Part shown: positions 1 to 7,104 of the stretch, one piece after another
Numbering within the stretch: position 1 is the stretch's first letter
Layout: each line of letters starts with the position of its first letter
Assembly: GCA_006227085.1 (NCBI GenBank)
Contig: SBFY01000146.1
Span: 1 to 8,903, forward strand
Source of the DNA: Gammaproteobacteria bacterium
Lineage (GTDB): Bacteria > Pseudomonadota > Gammaproteobacteria > Pseudomonadales > M0112
Direction of reading: 5' to 3'
Length of the DNA stretch: 8,903 nucleotides
The notes under the pieces: generated by a model
What the model was told of the DNA's origin: nothing
What the model saw: only the letters and a program-made list of their open reading frames with translations
Database searches by the model: none
Program-made: the position numbers and the translations under genes

Positions 1-1588
1 GGAAGGATGTGGCATACACCAGCGGTCGTGCTGCCTCCACGTTCGGTGACTGGAATCCGACATCATAGATATGGAAGCCCATGTGCATGAACTTGCGCTC
101 AAGATGCAGGAAGGGGTAATTACCATCCAGCGGCAAGGTCGGCGCCAGCTTCACCACACCCACTAGCATCAATGGGGCTACCTCACCCGCTGCCCGCGCA
201 ATGGCCAGGATAATGCCGGTCATGATGGCCGGGCTGCTCATCGGCAGGATGACCCGCCACAGGGTTTCTGCCTTGGTGGCACCGAGCGCAAGACTGCCTT
301 CACGCAGGGATTTGGGAATCCGCGCCAAGCCTTCTTCCGTTGCCACAATCACCACCGGCAAGGTCAACAAGGCCAAAGTCAGTGATGCCCACATCAAACC
401 AGGGCTACCGAACACAGGTGCCGGCGCTGCTTCCGGATAAAACAATTCATCAATGGAGCCGCCGAGGAAATAGACAAAGAAACCGAGACCAAATACGCCA
501 TAGACAATCGAGGGCACACCCGCCAGGTTATTTACGGAAATACGCACCAAACGCGTGAGAAACCCCTGACTGGCATATTCGCGCAAATACACAGCAGCCA
601 CTACACCCAATGGCGTGACCAGGATAGTCATCAAGAACACCATGCTGATGGTGCCGAAAATCGCCGGGAAGATGCCGCCTTCGGTATTGGCTTCACGCGG
701 CTCATCACTGATGAACTCCCATAGCTTGGCGACGTAAAACACGAGCTTGTCGAACAATCCCATGGCATTCGGGCGCGCTGCCATCACCACACGGCCAAGC
801 GGGATGCTGCGCTCGACACCGTTCATGGCCTGCATCACCACCGCATCGCGGTCAAGCTGGCTGTACAGGGCTTCCAGCTCCTTGACGAGGACTTCGTACT
901 CTTCACCAAGCGCCAGCTTCTCGGCTTCCAGTGCTTGCATGGCTGCTTCGGTGAGCTGCCCATCAATTTCCAGGCGACGCTGCTTGAGACGCAGACGCTC
1001 AAGCCCATAATTAATCGCACCGATATCGTCTTTTTCGATATCCCGGATGGCCGCAAACAATTCTTCCGAGCGATCCAGGCGTGCTTGCAACTCATTCCAC
1101 GCAGCCTCACCACTGGCGACGGTTTCACCATTTTCGGTTACCGCCACAATGCGGCCATAAAAATTGCCCCACTCGCGACGCTCCAGCAGTATGAGCTCTT
1201 GCGGTGACCGCATGGCTTGCATGCGGTAATCCAGCACCCAGGTAAAATCCAGTCCCGTGATATCACGGTTGCCGGTCTTGATCAGGTAACGCCCGATGAT
1301 ATCGGCCCCCTCGGGCGGCGTTTCCCCAAGGTCTTTCAAGCGAGTGGCTGTCACTTCCTCATGATCATGCACCTCACCGACATAGGTGGAGATACGGCCA
1401 TCTGCATGCTGGTAATCGAATTCAACAATTTCATGCGGCCAGAAATGCACCATGCCCTTGCCCATGATGTACACGAGCAAACCTACCACCATGATCATGC
1501 TGATGGAAACCGCACCCGCATTCAGCCACACCCAGGGTGAGCCTTCGCGGATCCACTGCATGAGATTCTTGCGTTTGCGCGTTGCCAT
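1..1588 (-). CDS. pstA: Phosphate ABC transporter permease PstA, long form (3' end missing)
   Basis: Inner-membrane permease subunit of the high-affinity phosphate importer PstSCAB. Reading the minus strand from ATG at 1588 gives 529 residues without a stop, running off the left edge. The N-terminus is basic (MATRKRKN), followed by one membrane segment (about 21-43) and a large hydrophilic insertion (about 45-285). Part of the insertion (about 160-250) is rich in Glu, Leu, Arg and Gln and looks like a coiled coil. The transport domain starts near 305. It contains the conserved NNLAGVPSIVYG stretch (353-364) and the EAA loop (about 417-470, with EEGLARIP, GSLALGATKAETLW and ILPMSSPAI) that contacts PstB. 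E. coli PstA is only about 296 aa; the long form with an N-terminal insertion is known from Pseudomonas and Vibrio types. The start overlaps the pstC stop by one base (TGATG) and has only a weak ribosome site, so translation is probably coupled to pstC. Family assignment is firm; the role of the insertion is unknown. Confidence 0.95.
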   Translation of the reverse strand, partial: MATRKRKNLMQWIREGSPWVWLNAGAVSISMIMVVGLLVYIMGKGMVHFWPHEIVEFDYQHADGRISTYVGEVHDHEEVTATRLKDLGETPPEGADIIGRYLIKTGNRDITGLDFTWVLDYRMQAMRSPQELILLERREWGNFYGRIVAVTENGETVASGEAAWNELQARLDRSEELFAAIRDIEKDDIGAINYGLERLRLKQRRLEIDGQLTEAAMQALEAEKLALGEEYEVLVKELEALYSQLDRDAVVMQAMNGVERSIPLGRVVMAARPNAMGLFDKLVFYVAKLWEFISDEPREANTEGGIFPAIFGTISMVFLMTILVTPLGVVAAVYLREYASQGFLTRLVRISVNNLAGVPSIVYGVFGLGFFVYFLGGSIDELFYPEAAPAPVFGSPGLMWASLTLALLTLPVVIVATEEGLARIPKSLREGSLALGATKAETLWRVILPMSSPAIMTGIILAIARAAGEVAPLMLVGVVKLAPTLPLDGNYPFLHLERKFMHMGFHIYDVGFQSPNVEAARPLVYATSF

Positions 1589-3810
1589 CAGAGTGACCCG
1601 TATTTACGACGCAGGCGATGACGCACCAGCTCTGCGGTCGTATTGAACACAAAGGTGAACAGGAACAGCACCAAGGCTGCCAGGAACAGGATACGGAAAT
1701 GGGTGCTCGCCACTTCCGATTCGGCCAACTCGACAGCGATGTTCGCTGACAAGGTACGCAGGCCCTCAAAAATATTGGCACTCATGACCGGTGTATTACC
1801 CGTCGCCATCAACACAATCATGGTTTCACCGACAGCCCGACCAAAACCGATCATCACCGCCGAGAAAATACCGGGGCTGGCCGTTGGCAACACCACCCGT
1901 GTCAGGGTTTGCCAGGGTGTCGCCCCCAAAGCCAATGAGCCATTGGTCAAATGCTTCGGAACCGCAAACAAAGCATCTTCAGCAATCGAGAAAATCGTCG
2001 GGATCACCGCAAACCCCATCGCCAGACCCACCACCAGGGCATTGCGCTGGTCAAACGGGATACCCATCTCATGGTCCAGCCAAAGGCGGACATCACCACC
2101 AAAGAAGGTCACTTCCATCCAGCCGGACAGGGACATCGGCACCCAAACCGCGAACACGATAACCGGCATCAGCAGGATCGGCTCCCAACCTTCTGGCACG
2201 GCATGACGGATACGGCGCGGCAACAAGGACCAGAGATACGCTGCACCAAGGATACACACGGGCGTTACCAGCAAGACACTGACAATGCCCGGCAAGGTGC
2301 TTTCCACCAGTGGTGCGAGCCACAGGCCAGCCAGGAACCCGAGAATCACCGTGGGCAAGGCTTCCATCAGTTCAATCGTCGGCTTGATCATGGTGCGCAG
2401 GCGTGGTGCCATGAAATAGGCCGTGAAAATCGCCCCGCAAATCGCCAGTGGCGTGGCCAGCAGCATCGCGTAAAACGCCGCCTTCAAGGTGCCAAACGAC
2501 AGCGGCATCAAACTGTATTTGGGCTCGAAATCATTATTCGAGGCCGAGGACTGCCAGATGTATTGCGGGCTGTCATAGTTTTCATACCAGACTTTTCCCC
2601 ACAAGGCTGACCAGGAAATATCACCATGCTCGTTATGCACTTCGGCAAACGACAGGCGACCATCCACGGTTTCCCAGAACAACCCATCGGCGCGCGGTGA
2701 AATAGCCAACTGGCGAATGCCGGCGGTATCCAATTGGGCCTTGTAGGCAAGACGCTCAGCGGTCGCATTAAACAGGCCGACGTGGCCGGACGCATCGGTT
2801 GCCACAAACCCTTTACGACGTTGCTCAGGCCGGATCGTGACAATGGCCGCATCGTCCAGTTTCAATTCACGTACCGGTGTCAGGCGATAGCGGTTATCGG
2901 CATCCCGCACCATGAACCATTGACTGATCACGCCACGGGAATCACCCACCAGCAAGGAAATCCCGCCTAACAGCAAGCTGCTCGCCGTCACCTTGCGGCC
3001 AGCCGGCAAGCGGCGTTCCTGTGGCAAGGCAGCCGGGGTATCCATGTCATAGGCATGGATCAGGCCATCGTCATAAACCACAAACACAAACCGGCTATCG
3101 GCATCCACCCAGATTCCCTGGGGCACTTGCCCATTGCCTGGCCAGGACAGGCTGTCACCCGCACGCAAGGTGGTGGCGCCAGTCATGAAATTAGTGCGCT
3201 TGCTGAAGGTCTTAACGGCAAGATGACCATCAGCAAAGGCAGCAACCAGGGCCAGTGAATCACTGTTGTTACGCAGGCCCAGCTGCTGGATCGCGCCGTC
3301 ACCCATGGCGATCGGCGTTTCACCATACGGGTATTCGAGTGAGGGCAGGACGGTTTTTACATCATCGGGATAGACGACCTTGTACTGCTGCTTCAGCAGT
3401 AACACCTGGCCATCGTCATAACCCAGTGCCACCAGGTCGGAGATGGCATCCGCACGCGCAACAACAGTCAAGGGTGCTGCATGCGGCAAGGTGTGCTGGC
3501 TGACCAGCCGGCCATCGCGCACACCGACAAACGATGCCTGGCCATCGGCAGTGAGGCGAAAGCCAATATCGCGCTGCTCTTCCACCGCCAGGTAAAGGGT
3601 ATCCGGGGAATCACTTGCCTGCGCTTGCTGGTAGACCGTTTCCATATGGGCATTACGGAACAGCGGCGCCACTTCCCAGAGCAGGTAAAAGAAAATCAAC
3701 ATCACGGCCACGATCACAAACAGGCCGCCGATCACAATGCCCTGGCGGGCCAGCCGATCCTTCCATGCCCGGATCAGGCGGGTACGCTTCATGGCAGGCG
3801 AGTTGAACAT
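1588..3810 (-). CDS. pstC: Phosphate ABC transporter permease PstC, long form
   Basis: Inner-membrane permease partner of PstA, 740 aa, against about 319 aa in E. coli and nearly 680 in Pseudomonas. One N-terminal membrane segment (about 24-46) is followed by an extracytoplasmic region of roughly 380 residues. That region contains seven recurring Asp/Gly turn motifs (near 97, 131, 193, 246, 289, 338 and 382, such as VRDGRL, YDDGQV, YDDGLI, TVDGRL), which suggests a beta-propeller. The permease domain occupies about 435-740, with the EAA loop at about 608-662 (AEDALFAVP, GSLALGATPWQTLTRVVLP, GRAVGET). The ATG at 3810 is preferred because AAGGA lies 9 bases upstream; the internal Met7 has no such site. 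The gene is preceded by its own PHO box and by the terminator after pstS, and is joined to pstA by a one-base overlap. Permease identity is secure; the propeller is inferred from repeat pattern alone. Confidence 0.96.
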   Translation of the reverse strand: MFNSPAMKRTRLIRAWKDRLARQGIVIGGLFVIVAVMLIFFYLLWEVAPLFRNAHMETVYQQAQASDSPDTLYLAVEEQRDIGFRLTADGQASFVGVRDGRLVSQHTLPHAAPLTVVARADAISDLVALGYDDGQVLLLKQQYKVVYPDDVKTVLPSLEYPYGETPIAMGDGAIQQLGLRNNSDSLALVAAFADGHLAVKTFSKRTNFMTGATTLRAGDSLSWPGNGQVPQGIWVDADSRFVFVVYDDGLIHAYDMDTPAALPQERRLPAGRKVTASSLLLGGISLLVGDSRGVISQWFMVRDADNRYRLTPVRELKLDDAAIVTIRPEQRRKGFVATDASGHVGLFNATAERLAYKAQLDTAGIRQLAISPRADGLFWETVDGRLSFAEVHNEHGDISWSALWGKVWYENYDSPQYIWQSSASNNDFEPKYSLMPLSFGTLKAAFYAMLLATPLAICGAIFTAYFMAPRLRTMIKPTIELMEALPTVILGFLAGLWLAPLVESTLPGIVSVLLVTPVCILGAAYLWSLLPRRIRHAVPEGWEPILLMPVIVFAVWVPMSLSGWMEVTFFGGDVRLWLDHEMGIPFDQRNALVVGLAMGFAVIPTIFSIAEDALFAVPKHLTNGSLALGATPWQTLTRVVLPTASPGIFSAVMIGFGRAVGETMIVLMATGNTPVMSANIFEGLRTLSANIAVELAESEVASTHFRILFLAALVLFLFTFVFNTTAELVRHRLRRKYGSL

Positions 3811-3838
3811 AGGGCAAGGTCCTTATCGAGGCGCAGCC

Positions 3839-3872
3839 AGCTTATCGGCGAAATATGACAGCAATATGACAG
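3839..3872 (-). promoter_or_regulatory. PHO box and -10 of the pstC promoter
   Basis: On the minus strand the 18-mer CTGTCATATTGCTGTCAT (3872-3855) is two CTGTCAT repeats 11 bp apart. It agrees at 16 of 18 positions with the E. coli PhoB consensus CTGTCATAWAWCTGTCAY. Exactly 10 bp downstream lies TAAGCT (3844-3839), a poor -10 that keeps the first two and the last consensus bases. The inferred start near 3832 leaves a leader of about 22 nt containing the AAGGA ribosome site. It lies between the pstS terminator and pstC, so it gives the permease genes a PhoB-dependent promoter separate from pstS. Confidence 0.82.
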
Positions 3873-3889
3873 TGCTGGCCGGAACGGCA

Positions 3890-3914
3890 AAAAGGGGGCC
3901 AGCGGCCCCCTTTT
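3890..3914 (-). terminator. Intrinsic terminator after pstS
   Basis: A perfect 7-bp GC stem (GGGGGCC / GGCCCCC, 3894-3900 with 3904-3910) closes a 3-base loop and is flanked by an A-run (3889-3893) and a T-run (3911-3914). Read on the minus strand it ends in U5, 44 bases past the pstS stop. The A/T flanks would also allow some function on the plus strand, but no plus-strand gene is there to use it. It probably limits read-through from pstS into pstC. Confidence 0.88.
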
Positions 3915-3920
3915 CCCGGC

Positions 3921-3957
3921 CCCCTGCCTGGCAGGGGTACCCCATCGGCAGGATGGG
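3921..3957 (-). repeat. Two extra hairpins between the pstS stop and its terminator
   Basis: Immediately after the pstS stop codon lies a perfect 6-bp stem (CCCATC / GATGGG, 3941-3946 with 3952-3957, 5-base loop). It is followed by a perfect 7-bp stem (CCCCTGC / GCAGGGG, 3921-3927 with 3931-3937, 3-base loop). Neither has a U-run, so they are unlikely terminators. With the terminator they make three consecutive stem-loops in the transcript tail. They could protect the pstS mRNA 3' end from exonucleases; that role is inferred from structure only. Confidence 0.65.
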
Positions 3958-4938
3958 TTACTGGATGCCCAGCTCCATCTTCACCTTGCTGACCACGGAA
4001 GCCGGCAGCGGGATGTAGCCATCCTTGTCCACCACTTTCTGGCCTTCTTGCGACAGCATCATCAGGACAAACTCGCGCTCCAGCGGCGACAGCGGCTTGT
4101 TCGGTGCCTTGTTGATGTAGACCCAGAGGTAGCGGCTCAGCGGGTAATCACCGGAAATGGCGTTCTCCGGCGTGGCTGCCACATAATCATCGCCGCCAGC
4201 AGACAAGGCCACCGCTTTAACGCCTGAAGTCACATAGCCGATACCGGAATAACCGATGGCATTCACGCTGGTGCTGACAGACTGCACCACCGACGCTGAA
4301 CCCGGCTGCTCGTTCACATTGCTACGGAAATCACCCTTGCACAGGGCATGCTCCTTGAAATAACCGTAGGTGCCGGATACCGAGTTACGGCCGTACAGCT
4401 GGATGTCACGCTTGGCCCAATCACCGGTCAAACCAACGCTACCCCAGTTGGTGATGCCGAATTCACCCTTGCACTTGCGGGTTTCCGAGAAGATCGCGTC
4501 CACTTGCTGCATGCTCAGGCCCTTGATCGGGTTGTCCTTGTGCACGAATACGGCCAGGGCATCAATCGCGACCGGGATAGCCGTCGGCTTGTAACCAAAC
4601 TTCTTCTCGAAGGCAGCGATTTCGGTGTCCTTCATTTCGCGGCTCATCGGGCCCAGGTTGGAGGTGCCTTCGGTCAATGCCGGTGGTGCCGTGGAGGAAC
4701 CTGCCGCCTGGATCTGGATGTTGACGTTGGGGTACAGCTTCTTGAACTCTTCACCCCAGAAGGTCATCAGGTTGGCCAGCGTGTCAGAACCGACGCTGGA
4801 GAGGTTACCGGAAACGCCGCTGACCTTGCTGTATGACGGCAGGGCCGGATCCACATCAGCGTGGGACGGCAGGCTGAAGGCCGTCAATGCCAGTGAACCG
4901 GCAACGGCAAATGCTTTCAATGTGTTCAGTGCACTCAT
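3958..4938 (-). CDS. pstS: Periplasmic phosphate-binding protein PstS
   Basis: Captures inorganic phosphate in the periplasm and delivers it to PstC-PstA. The protein is 326 aa. It starts with a classic Sec signal peptide (MSALNTLKAFAVAGSLAL...SHA), with likely cleavage after Ala27, before DVDPALP; there is no lipobox. Conserved phosphate-pocket stretches are visible: VGSDTL (49-54), GSSTAPPAL (80-88), NLGPMSREM (94-102), AIDALAVF (124-131) and GRNSVSGTYGYF (183-194). Only two Cys occur in the mature chain (156 and 200). The ATG at 4938 is chosen because GAGGAA sits 6 bases upstream and the signal peptide begins cleanly there. An in-frame ATG at 4998 would add 20 non-signal residues and lies upstream of the predicted transcription start. 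The gene has its own PHO box, follows phoR, and is followed by tandem hairpins and a terminator, consistent with separate high expression. Confidence 0.97.
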   Translation of the reverse strand: MSALNTLKAFAVAGSLALTAFSLPSHADVDPALPSYSKVSGVSGNLSSVGSDTLANLMTFWGEEFKKLYPNVNIQIQAAGSSTAPPALTEGTSNLGPMSREMKDTEIAAFEKKFGYKPTAIPVAIDALAVFVHKDNPIKGLSMQQVDAIFSETRKCKGEFGITNWGSVGLTGDWAKRDIQLYGRNSVSGTYGYFKEHALCKGDFRSNVNEQPGSASVVQSVSTSVNAIGYSGIGYVTSGVKAVALSAGGDDYVAATPENAISGDYPLSRYLWVYINKAPNKPLSPLEREFVLMMLSQEGQKVVDKDGYIPLPASVVSKVKMELGIQ

Positions 4939-4944
4939 CAATGA

Positions 4945-4950
4945 TTCCTC
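4945..4950 (-). promoter_or_regulatory. Ribosome binding site of pstS
   Basis: GAGGAA on the minus strand, 6 bases before the ATG at 4938. It is the strongest Shine-Dalgarno match in the pho-pst cluster and decides the start in favour of 4938 over the in-frame ATG at 4998. Confidence 0.8.
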
Positions 4951-4996
4951 ATGTTCAAACGATGGCAGGCAAGCCAGCGGCTTTACCATGACCGGC

Positions 4997-5030
4997 ACTG
5001 TACCGGCAGCGTGTGACAGGAATATGACGG
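4997..5030 (-). promoter_or_regulatory. PHO box and -10 of the pstS promoter
   Basis: Minus-strand 18-mer CCGTCATATTCCTGTCAC (5030-5013) matches the E. coli PhoB consensus at 15 of 18 positions, with two half-sites 11 bp apart. TACAGT (5002-4997) follows after exactly 10 bp and matches TATAAT at four positions, including the critical TA...T. The predicted start near 4990 gives a leader of about 50 nt. The box lies just past the phoR stop, so pstS can be induced independently of phoBR. Confidence 0.85.
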
Positions 5031-5040
5031 TACGGGCCTG

Positions 5041-6324
5041 TCAGGCGTGCAGGCGGCTGGCCGGGAAACGGCAAGTAAAACGGCTACCCTTGCCGGGCTC
5101 ACTGTCAATCAGCAATTGGGCGTCATGGCGCATCAGGGCATGTTTCACAATGGCCAGGCCCAGGCCTGTGCCACCCGTTTCGGTAAAGCGGCTGTCATCC
5201 ACGCGATAGAAACGCTCGGTCAGTCGCGGCAGGTGCTTGCGATCAATACCAGCACCTTCGTCAATGACGGAAACATCGACACCCTGCCCAGCCACACTCA
5301 CCCCAATCAACACGGGCTTCTCCAGCGGCGTGTACTTGCAGGCATTGGAAAGCAGGTTCAGGAACACGCTGTGCAATTCCGCAGCATTGCCCAGTAATAC
5401 GAGGGATTCGTCACAGTCGACGGGGATATAGCGACCCGGGAAGGCTGCCGCGACTTCATTCGCCACCTCGCGCAACAAGGTGGCCAGCGCCACTGGCTCA
5501 TTCATTGCCCTGGGCAAGGATTCCAGTCGTGATAACAACAACAAGTCATCCACCAAGTGACGCATACGCTCGGATTGTGCGTGCATCTGTTCGATCGCTT
5601 TCTGCCATCGTGGCTCAGTGATGACACCGGCTTGCGACAAGGTTTCGAGATAACCACTGATGACGGTCAACGGTGTTTTCAATTCGTGGGAGACATTGGC
5701 GACGAAGTCCTTGCGCATCTGTTCCAGCTGCTGCAAACGCGTGACATCACGGGCAAACATCAGCCGATTACCTTCGCCAAAAACGGTCAGTTGCACCTCC
5801 AGCTTGATGCGATGATCAACCGGTGACAACAAGTCCAGCGGCTCACTGAAATCAGCTGCATCAAAATAGGCAATAAAAACCGGGTCACGTAGCAGGTTCG
5901 TCAGCTGGGTACCGCGATCGCGCCGCGGGTCGAAACCCAGCAATCGCCGTGAAGCAGGATTCATCCAGTCAATCATGCCTTGCGAGTTAATCATCACCAC
6001 AGCGTCAGACAAGGCGCGAAATGACTCCTGCACATGCTCATAAGCCGATTGCCAGCGTTCCTGCGTCTGGCGCTGGCGGCGGCGCAGGCGATCCACTGCA
6101 TCAAACAACACGCCCCAGAAACCACTGCTGTCCGGGGTTTCTTCCTCACCACCCGCTGCCAGCCATTGTTCCAGCCGTCGCATGTGCCAGAGCGTCCACA
6201 GGGTGTAACCAAGCAAGACCAATGACACCCCGAGGAAGGGGCGGCCAAACAAGCCTCCCACGACAGCAAAAAACAACAACGCCAGGAACAGGCGCTGTAG
6301 TTCAGTCAACCAGGAACTTTGCAT
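5041..6324 (-). CDS. phoR: Phosphate regulon sensor histidine kinase PhoR
   Basis: Membrane-bound kinase/phosphatase that controls PhoB. It is 427 aa, the usual length. Two adjacent membrane helices (about 10-26 and 29-47) are separated by a very short turn, so there is essentially no periplasmic sensor domain. A PAS domain (about 95-195) follows, then the HisKA domain with FVANVSHELKTPL and phospho-acceptor His213. The ATPase domain has the N box NLLSNACKY (323-331), G1 DEGAGI (355-360), F box RFYRVD (371-376) and G2 GTGLGL (385-390). All catalytic motifs are intact. The start overlaps the phoB stop by one base (TAATG), indicating one transcript and coupled translation. In this family, phosphate status is read through Pst and PhoU, probably via the PAS domain; that is known for E. 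coli and inferred here. Confidence 0.97.
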   Translation of the reverse strand: MQSSWLTELQRLFLALLFFAVVGGLFGRPFLGVSLVLLGYTLWTLWHMRRLEQWLAAGGEEETPDSSGFWGVLFDAVDRLRRRQRQTQERWQSAYEHVQESFRALSDAVVMINSQGMIDWMNPASRRLLGFDPRRDRGTQLTNLLRDPVFIAYFDAADFSEPLDLLSPVDHRIKLEVQLTVFGEGNRLMFARDVTRLQQLEQMRKDFVANVSHELKTPLTVISGYLETLSQAGVITEPRWQKAIEQMHAQSERMRHLVDDLLLLSRLESLPRAMNEPVALATLLREVANEVAAAFPGRYIPVDCDESLVLLGNAAELHSVFLNLLSNACKYTPLEKPVLIGVSVAGQGVDVSVIDEGAGIDRKHLPRLTERFYRVDDSRFTETGGTGLGLAIVKHALMRHDAQLLIDSEPGKGSRFTCRFPASRLHA

Positions 6325-7028
6325 TACTGATCCGCTGTTTCAGAAAAGCGGTAGCCGCTACCACGGATCGTTTGCACCATCCAGGCATAGTCTGCCCCAG
6401 TATCCAATTGCAAGGCCTTGCGCAGGCGACGGATATGCACATCCACGGTACGTTCCTCAATATAGACATTCGCACCCCAGACCTGATCCAGCAATTGTGT
6501 GCGGGTGAACACCCGCTCCGGGTGGGTCATGAAAAACTGCAGCAATTTGAACTCCGTCGGCCCGAGATGCACGGGTTGTTCATTGAGGAAAACCCGGTGA
6601 CTGGAAGGTTCCAGGCGGATACCGGCTGCATTGACCGGCTCGTCATTGGCACCTTCGATGCGGCGCAACACGGCCTTGATACGGGCCACCAGCTCACGCG
6701 GTGAAAACGGTTTGGTGATGTAGTCATCAGCCCCGCCTTCCAGCCCGGTCAGCTTGTTTTCCTCATCGGTGCGCGCGGTCAGCATGATGACGGGTATTTC
6801 GCGGGTATTGTCATCACGGCGCAGGCGGCGCAGCAATTCAATACCACTGGTTTTCGGCAGCATCCAGTCCAGCAGCACCAGGTCTGGCCGGTGATCGACA
6901 ATCATGGCATGGGCCGTGCTGGCATCGCCGGCCTCCAGCACACGGAAACCGGCCACATCCAGCCCCAGCTTCACCATGTCACGGATGGCGGGCTCATCAT
7001 CAACAATCAGGATCGTGGGTTCTGCCAT
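6324..7028 (-). CDS. phoB: Phosphate regulon response regulator PhoB
   Basis: OmpR/PhoB-type transcription factor, 234 aa, activating Pho genes at PHO boxes when phosphorylated by PhoR. The receiver domain (about 4-120) shows the acidic pair Asp10-Asp11, the phosphorylation site Asp54 (LVLLDWMLP), Thr84 (MLTAR) and Lys106 (ITKPF). The C-terminal winged helix (about 130-230) contains LGPTEFKLLQFFMTHP, the RTQLLDQVWG helix, and the recognition segment ERTVDVHIRRLRKAL near 192-206, ending in the wing IRGSGYRF. Nothing is missing. The ATG at 7028 has only a weak AAGG 11 bases upstream, but MAEPTILIVDDEP is the normal family N-terminus. A three-repeat PHO box just upstream indicates autoactivation. 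Confidence 0.97.
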   Translation of the reverse strand: MAEPTILIVDDEPAIRDMVKLGLDVAGFRVLEAGDASTAHAMIVDHRPDLVLLDWMLPKTSGIELLRRLRRDDNTREIPVIMLTARTDEENKLTGLEGGADDYITKPFSPRELVARIKAVLRRIEGANDEPVNAAGIRLEPSSHRVFLNEQPVHLGPTEFKLLQFFMTHPERVFTRTQLLDQVWGANVYIEERTVDVHIRRLRKALQLDTGADYAWMVQTIRGSGYRFSETADQ

Positions 7029-7057
7029 GGAGTTATTCGCCTTTTTTACCTGCCTGC

Positions 7058-7091
7058 ATTACACGACAAGCAAATGACAGTTTTGTGACAG
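7058..7091 (-). promoter_or_regulatory. PHO box and -10 of the phoBR promoter
   Basis: Minus-strand 18-mer CTGTCACAAAACTGTCAT (7091-7074) matches the E. coli PhoB consensus at 17 of 18 positions. A weaker third repeat, TTGTCGT (7069-7063), follows in the same 11-bp phase. TGTAAT (7063-7058), five of six against TATAAT, lies exactly 10 bp after the 18-mer. The predicted start near 7051 gives a leader of about 23 nt. This is the best of the three boxes in the window and implies positive autoregulation of phoBR. It starts only 13 bases after the purU stop. Confidence 0.9.
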
Positions 7092-7104
7092 CCTGTCATA
7101 TGCC

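Noticed and set aside
1..1588. Possible frameshift or degenerate gene at the left edge, since no complete gene ends there.
   Set aside because: Full translation from ATG 1588 stays open for 529 codons with conserved PstA motifs to the end; it is simply cut by the window edge.
1643..2610. Long plus-strand open frames opposite pstC.
   Set aside because: Compositionally odd products without domains; pstC is unambiguous on the minus strand.
4939..4998. 20-residue N-terminal extension of PstS from ATG 4998.
   Set aside because: It would bury the signal peptide and starts upstream of the predicted transcription start; the strong ribosome site is at 4945-4950.
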